Shown: positions 6,646 to 8,765 of the stretch, one piece after another
Layout of the letters: every line of letters starts with the position of its first letter
Numbering within the stretch: position 1 is the first letter of the stretch
Origin: CAVWDI01 sp046259385
Lineage (GTDB): Bacteria; Chloroflexota; Anaerolineae; Anaerolineales; UBA4823
Assembly: GCA_046259385.1 (NCBI GenBank)
Contig: JBJYWI010000092.1
Span: 1 to 8,765, forward strand
Direction: 5' to 3'
Length of the DNA: 8,765 bases
Made by a program: the position numbers and the translations under genes
The notes under the pieces: generated by a model
Seen by the model: only the letters and a program-made list of their open reading frames with translations
What the model was told of the DNA's origin: nothing
Databases searched by the model: none

Positions 6646-7064
6646 AAGGTACACGGGTTGAAGTTGGCAGGTGGGGGGAAGCAGCGGCAGAGAGTTACCT
6701 TTCTGAAAAAGGTTACAGAATCATTGGCAGAAATGTGCGCACACCTTACGGGGAAATCGATCTGGTTGCCTTGCAAGAAACCGCCCTCCAGCCTGGCGGA
6801 AGGAGAGACCCCAATTTTGAACCGGTTTTGGTGTTTGTTGAGGTAAAGACGCGAACAGGAAAACTGTTCGGACCGCCGGAAGTCGCGGTAAACAGGCGCA
6901 AACAGGAGCATATGCTCGCCTCTGCTCAAGCTTACCTGCAGTCTCAACCCGAACAGGACCTGGACTGGCGTGTGGATGTAATCGCCGTTCAGGTGGAAAG
7001 GGGTCGGGTTAAACCTGTCATCACCCATTTTGAAAATGCGCTCAGCGGAATTGAACCGGACTGA
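6642..7064 (+). CDS. UPF0102/YraN-family protein (restriction-endonuclease-like fold)
   Basis: A 140-residue protein with the UPF0102 signature: GRWGEAAAESYLSEKGYRIIGRNVRTPYGEIDLV followed by LVFVEVKTR. These supply a PD-(D/E)XK-type arrangement with Glu13, Asp40, Glu67 and Lys69. The C-terminal half has AVNRRKQEHMLASAQAYL and DWRVDVIAV, also typical. The family fold is that of Holliday-junction resolvases and restriction nucleases, but its role remains uncertain. It is slightly longer than the usual 115-125 residues because of an insert of about 15-20 residues (around 45-60) between the two active-site strands. It overlaps the glycosyltransferase stop by ATGA and the miaA start by 29 bp, indicating one operon. 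Confidence 0.93.
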   Translation: MKGTRVEVGRWGEAAAESYLSEKGYRIIGRNVRTPYGEIDLVALQETALQPGGRRDPNFEPVLVFVEVKTRTGKLFGPPEVAVNRRKQEHMLASAQAYLQSQPEQDLDWRVDVIAVQVERGRVKPVITHFENALSGIEPD

Positions 7065-8013
7065 AAGTACGGCGAGTGAGGGCGGTTCTGGAATCCCGCT
7101 GGTTCTGATCGTCGGTCCGACTGCAGTTGGGAAAACAGATATTTCCATTCAGATAGCTGAACAGCTGGGTGCGGAAATCGTCTGCGCAGACTCGCGCACC
7201 CTGTATAAAGGGATGGATATTGGGACCGCCAAACCTACCCCTACCCAGCGCAGAAGGGTTGAACATCACCTGCTCGATGTAGCTCTGCCGGACCAAATCT
7301 GGAGCCTGGCGAAATTTCAACGAGAAGCCGGCATCCAAATAAATGAGATAAATCGAAAGGGAAAGCTTCCAATAATGGTAGGAGGCACCGGCCAGTATAT
7401 CAGGGCAGTGGTTGAGGGTTGGGAGGTGCCATCCATCAAAGGACAGGATGAATTGCGTTCTGCGCTTGAAAAATGGGCAAGAGAAATCGACAGAAGAGGT
7501 ATGCACAGGCGGCTTGAGGTTATTGACCCGGAAGCCGCTGCCAGGATCGAACCCAATAATCTCAGAAGAACGATTCGAGCCCTGGAGGTTATCTTCAATA
7601 CCGGCAGGCTTTTCTCTGAACAATACAGGCGGAGTGACTCCATTTACCGGTTTCTGATCCTGGGGCTGTATATGCCGCGCCCGGAATTATATAAACGGGT
7701 CGATCAGCGGATCGAAGCCATGTTTGAAACTGGTTTTGTCGGTGAAGTGCGTTCGCTTCTGGAGGCCGGGTACTCGCCTGAATTGCCTTCTATGTCTGCC
7801 ATCGGCTATAAGCAGGTTATCCAGCATCTTCAGGGTAAAATCTCTATCGAAGAGGCTAAAAAGGAGATGCGCCGGGCGAACCGTGTTTTTATACGCCGCC
7901 AGGCAAACTGGTTCAAGCGCTCTGATCCCAACATCCGCTGGTACACTGTTGGTGAGAGAACAGCAGCAGAGTTAGTTGCGGACATCCGGTTTTGGATGAA
8001 AAAACCTGATTGA
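7036..8013 (+). CDS. miaA: tRNA dimethylallyltransferase
   Basis: Transfers a dimethylallyl group from dimethylallyl diphosphate to N6 of A37 in tRNAs that read UNN codons. It is 325 residues long, normal for the family. Motifs in order are the P-loop GPTAVGKT (27-34), DSRTLYKGMDIGTAKPT near 52-68, HHLLDV, PIMVGGTGQYIRAVVEGW, NLRRTIRALEV, RVDQRIEAMFETGFVGEV, SAIGYKQVIQ, and near the C-terminus FIRRQANWFKRSDPNIRWY. The frame also offers a TTG at 7030 and a TTG at 7051. The ATG at 7036 is preferred; none has a good Shine-Dalgarno site, consistent with coupling to the upstream gene it overlaps by 29 bp. The first 20 or so residues are polar and unlike the family core, so the true start could be slightly later. 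Last gene of the glycosyltransferase-led unit. Confidence 0.96.
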   Translation: MRSAELNRTESTASEGGSGIPLVLIVGPTAVGKTDISIQIAEQLGAEIVCADSRTLYKGMDIGTAKPTPTQRRRVEHHLLDVALPDQIWSLAKFQREAGIQINEINRKGKLPIMVGGTGQYIRAVVEGWEVPSIKGQDELRSALEKWAREIDRRGMHRRLEVIDPEAAARIEPNNLRRTIRALEVIFNTGRLFSEQYRRSDSIYRFLILGLYMPRPELYKRVDQRIEAMFETGFVGEVRSLLEAGYSPELPSMSAIGYKQVIQHLQGKISIEEAKKEMRRANRVFIRRQANWFKRSDPNIRWYTVGERTAAELVADIRFWMKKPD

Positions 8014-8024
8014 GCGCGTTATCA

Positions 8025-8042
8025 TTACAATTTGAATTGTAA
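8025..8042. repeat. 18-bp near-perfect palindrome upstream of the acyl-CoA ligase promoter
   Basis: TTACAATT TG AATTGTAA has 8-bp arms around a 2-bp centre. It lies 12 bp after the miaA stop and 26 bp before the -35 box of the next promoter. With no U-run and an AT-only core it is a poor terminator. It could be an operator for a dimeric regulator. Confidence 0.45.
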
Positions 8043-8068
8043 AATGTGGGGGGAATTATTAATAAAGA

Positions 8069-8097
8069 TTGACTTTGCTTCCGGAATTTTCTATACT
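8069..8097 (+). promoter_or_regulatory. Promoter of the acyl-CoA ligase gene
   Basis: TTGACT (8069-8074), a 17-bp spacer and TATACT (8092-8097), both five of six to consensus. Transcription would start near 8104, giving a leader of about 50 nt. Confidence 0.8.
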
Positions 8098-8153
8098 ATT
8101 TATGAACTATTAAAGGGTACAATTTCAGACGAATGTAATGTTGGGAGGCGGAA

Positions 8154-8765
8154 ATGGACCAGAAGCCCTGGCTTCAGAATTATGATGATGGCGTACCGCA
8201 AACCTTAGATTACCCGGAAATCCCCCTTTTTCACCTGTTAGAAGAATCTGCAAGAAAATACCCCGATTCAACCTGCACAATTTTTAAAGGCGCTAGAATC
8301 AGCTACCGGGAGATGAATGCGATTTCTGACCGCCTGGCTGCCGGGTTGGCGGAGATTGGTGTTAAAAAAGGCGACCGGGTTGGAATATATATGCTTAACT
8401 CGCCCCAGTTTATTATGGCGTATTTCGCGGTCCTCAAGCTGGGCGGGGTTGTTGTTGCGATCAACCCACTCTATTCGGCACGTGAGGTGAGCCACCAGTT
8501 AAATGACGCCGGGATTGAGGCAGTGATTGTATTGAGTAACTACTACAGTACGGTAAAAAAAGTCCAGCCGAAAACGAGTATCAAAAAAGTGATCGTTACA
8601 AATATCAAAGAGACTCTTCCGCCTATCCTCGCGTTCTTATTTGGCTTGTTGAAAGAGAAGAAGGAAGGCTTCCGGGTTGAACTTGCAGAGGGCGATTACT
8701 GGATGAAGGAACTGATTGAAACCCATAAACCGGAAGAAAGACCGCAAGTCGAAGTGGGTCCGGAG
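8154..8765 (+). CDS. Long-chain fatty-acid-CoA ligase, N-terminal 204 residues (3' end outside window)
   Basis: ANL-superfamily adenylating enzyme that activates fatty acids to acyl-CoA at the membrane, for beta-oxidation or lipid synthesis. The ATG at 8154 follows a strong Shine-Dalgarno site, GGGAGG (8143-8148), five bases upstream. The frame is open to the window edge. The N-terminal domain matches the long-chain ligase pattern: PWLQNYDDGVPQTLDYPEIPL, then ISYREMNAISDRLAAGL, VKKGDRVGIYMLNSPQFI, AVLKLGGVVVAINPLYSAREV and HQLNDAGIEAVIVL. The AMP-binding P-loop (TGTTGxPKG type) lies past the edge, and about 350 residues are missing through truncation of the window. A FadD-type role is likely, but chain-length preference cannot be judged. 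Confidence 0.92.
   Translation, partial: MDQKPWLQNYDDGVPQTLDYPEIPLFHLLEESARKYPDSTCTIFKGARISYREMNAISDRLAAGLAEIGVKKGDRVGIYMLNSPQFIMAYFAVLKLGGVVVAINPLYSAREVSHQLNDAGIEAVIVLSNYYSTVKKVQPKTSIKKVIVTNIKETLPPILAFLFGLLKEKKEGFRVELAEGDYWMKELIETHKPEERPQVEVGPE

Noticed and set aside
6558..7643. Minus-strand open frames up to 196 residues
   Set aside because: They are shadows of the UPF0102 and miaA coding frames, with no domain or start signal of their own.
8014..8068. Possible terminator after miaA
   Set aside because: The only hairpin has a very short loop, AT-rich arms and no U-run, so it is listed as a palindrome instead.
1..8765. CRISPR array, insertion sequence, tRNA/rRNA gene or prophage segment
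   Set aside because: No regularly spaced repeats, transposase or integrase motifs, cloverleaf RNA genes or terminal repeats were seen on either strand.

Overview
This 8.8 kb window reads as ordinary bacterial chromosome at roughly 48-50% GC. Genes are tightly packed with short overlaps, sigma-70-type promoters are recognisable, and no phage, transposon or CRISPR signal was seen. The gene content (a T-box-controlled valS operon, a GT4 lipid-type glycosyltransferase, a JAMM/M67 peptidase, a long-chain acyl-CoA ligase) together with apparently leaderless promoters suggests a member of the Chloroflexota, perhaps Anaerolineae. That placement is inference from protein style only.

Left part (1-2890, minus strand). 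A leader RNA of about 310 nt carries the hallmarks of a T-box riboswitch: a stem I specifier loop, stem III, a TGGTACCGCG T-box bulge and a 12-bp terminator. It precedes a PhzF-family isomerase/epimerase gene and then valS, whose 3' end lies beyond the window edge. The probable specifier is GUC (Val), and the T-box bulge base predicts a tRNA with A73, as in tRNA-Val. Uncharged tRNA-Val should therefore switch on both genes.

Middle (2890-5340). A divergent promoter region contains an 18-bp perfect palindrome. It separates the T-box operon from a plus-strand metallo-beta-lactamase-fold hydrolase that lacks one expected metal-binding His. Convergent to that gene, with overlapping stop codons, is a two-gene minus-strand unit: a multi-pass membrane protein of unknown function followed one base later by a JAMM metallopeptidase.

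Right part (5340-8765, plus strand). A compact divergent promoter pair places both transcription starts at or next to the ATG of the membrane-protein gene and of a GT4 glycosyltransferase gene, so both mRNAs are probably leaderless. The glycosyltransferase is followed by overlapping genes for a UPF0102/YraN-like nuclease-fold protein and for MiaA (tRNA dimethylallyltransferase), apparently one operon. A separate promoter with a strong Shine-Dalgarno site then drives a long-chain fatty-acid-CoA ligase gene that runs off the right edge.

The most notable items are the PhzF-type gene inside a valine T-box operon, the back-to-back leaderless promoters, and the metal-ligand substitution in the MBL protein. 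No wholly new multi-gene system was evident.
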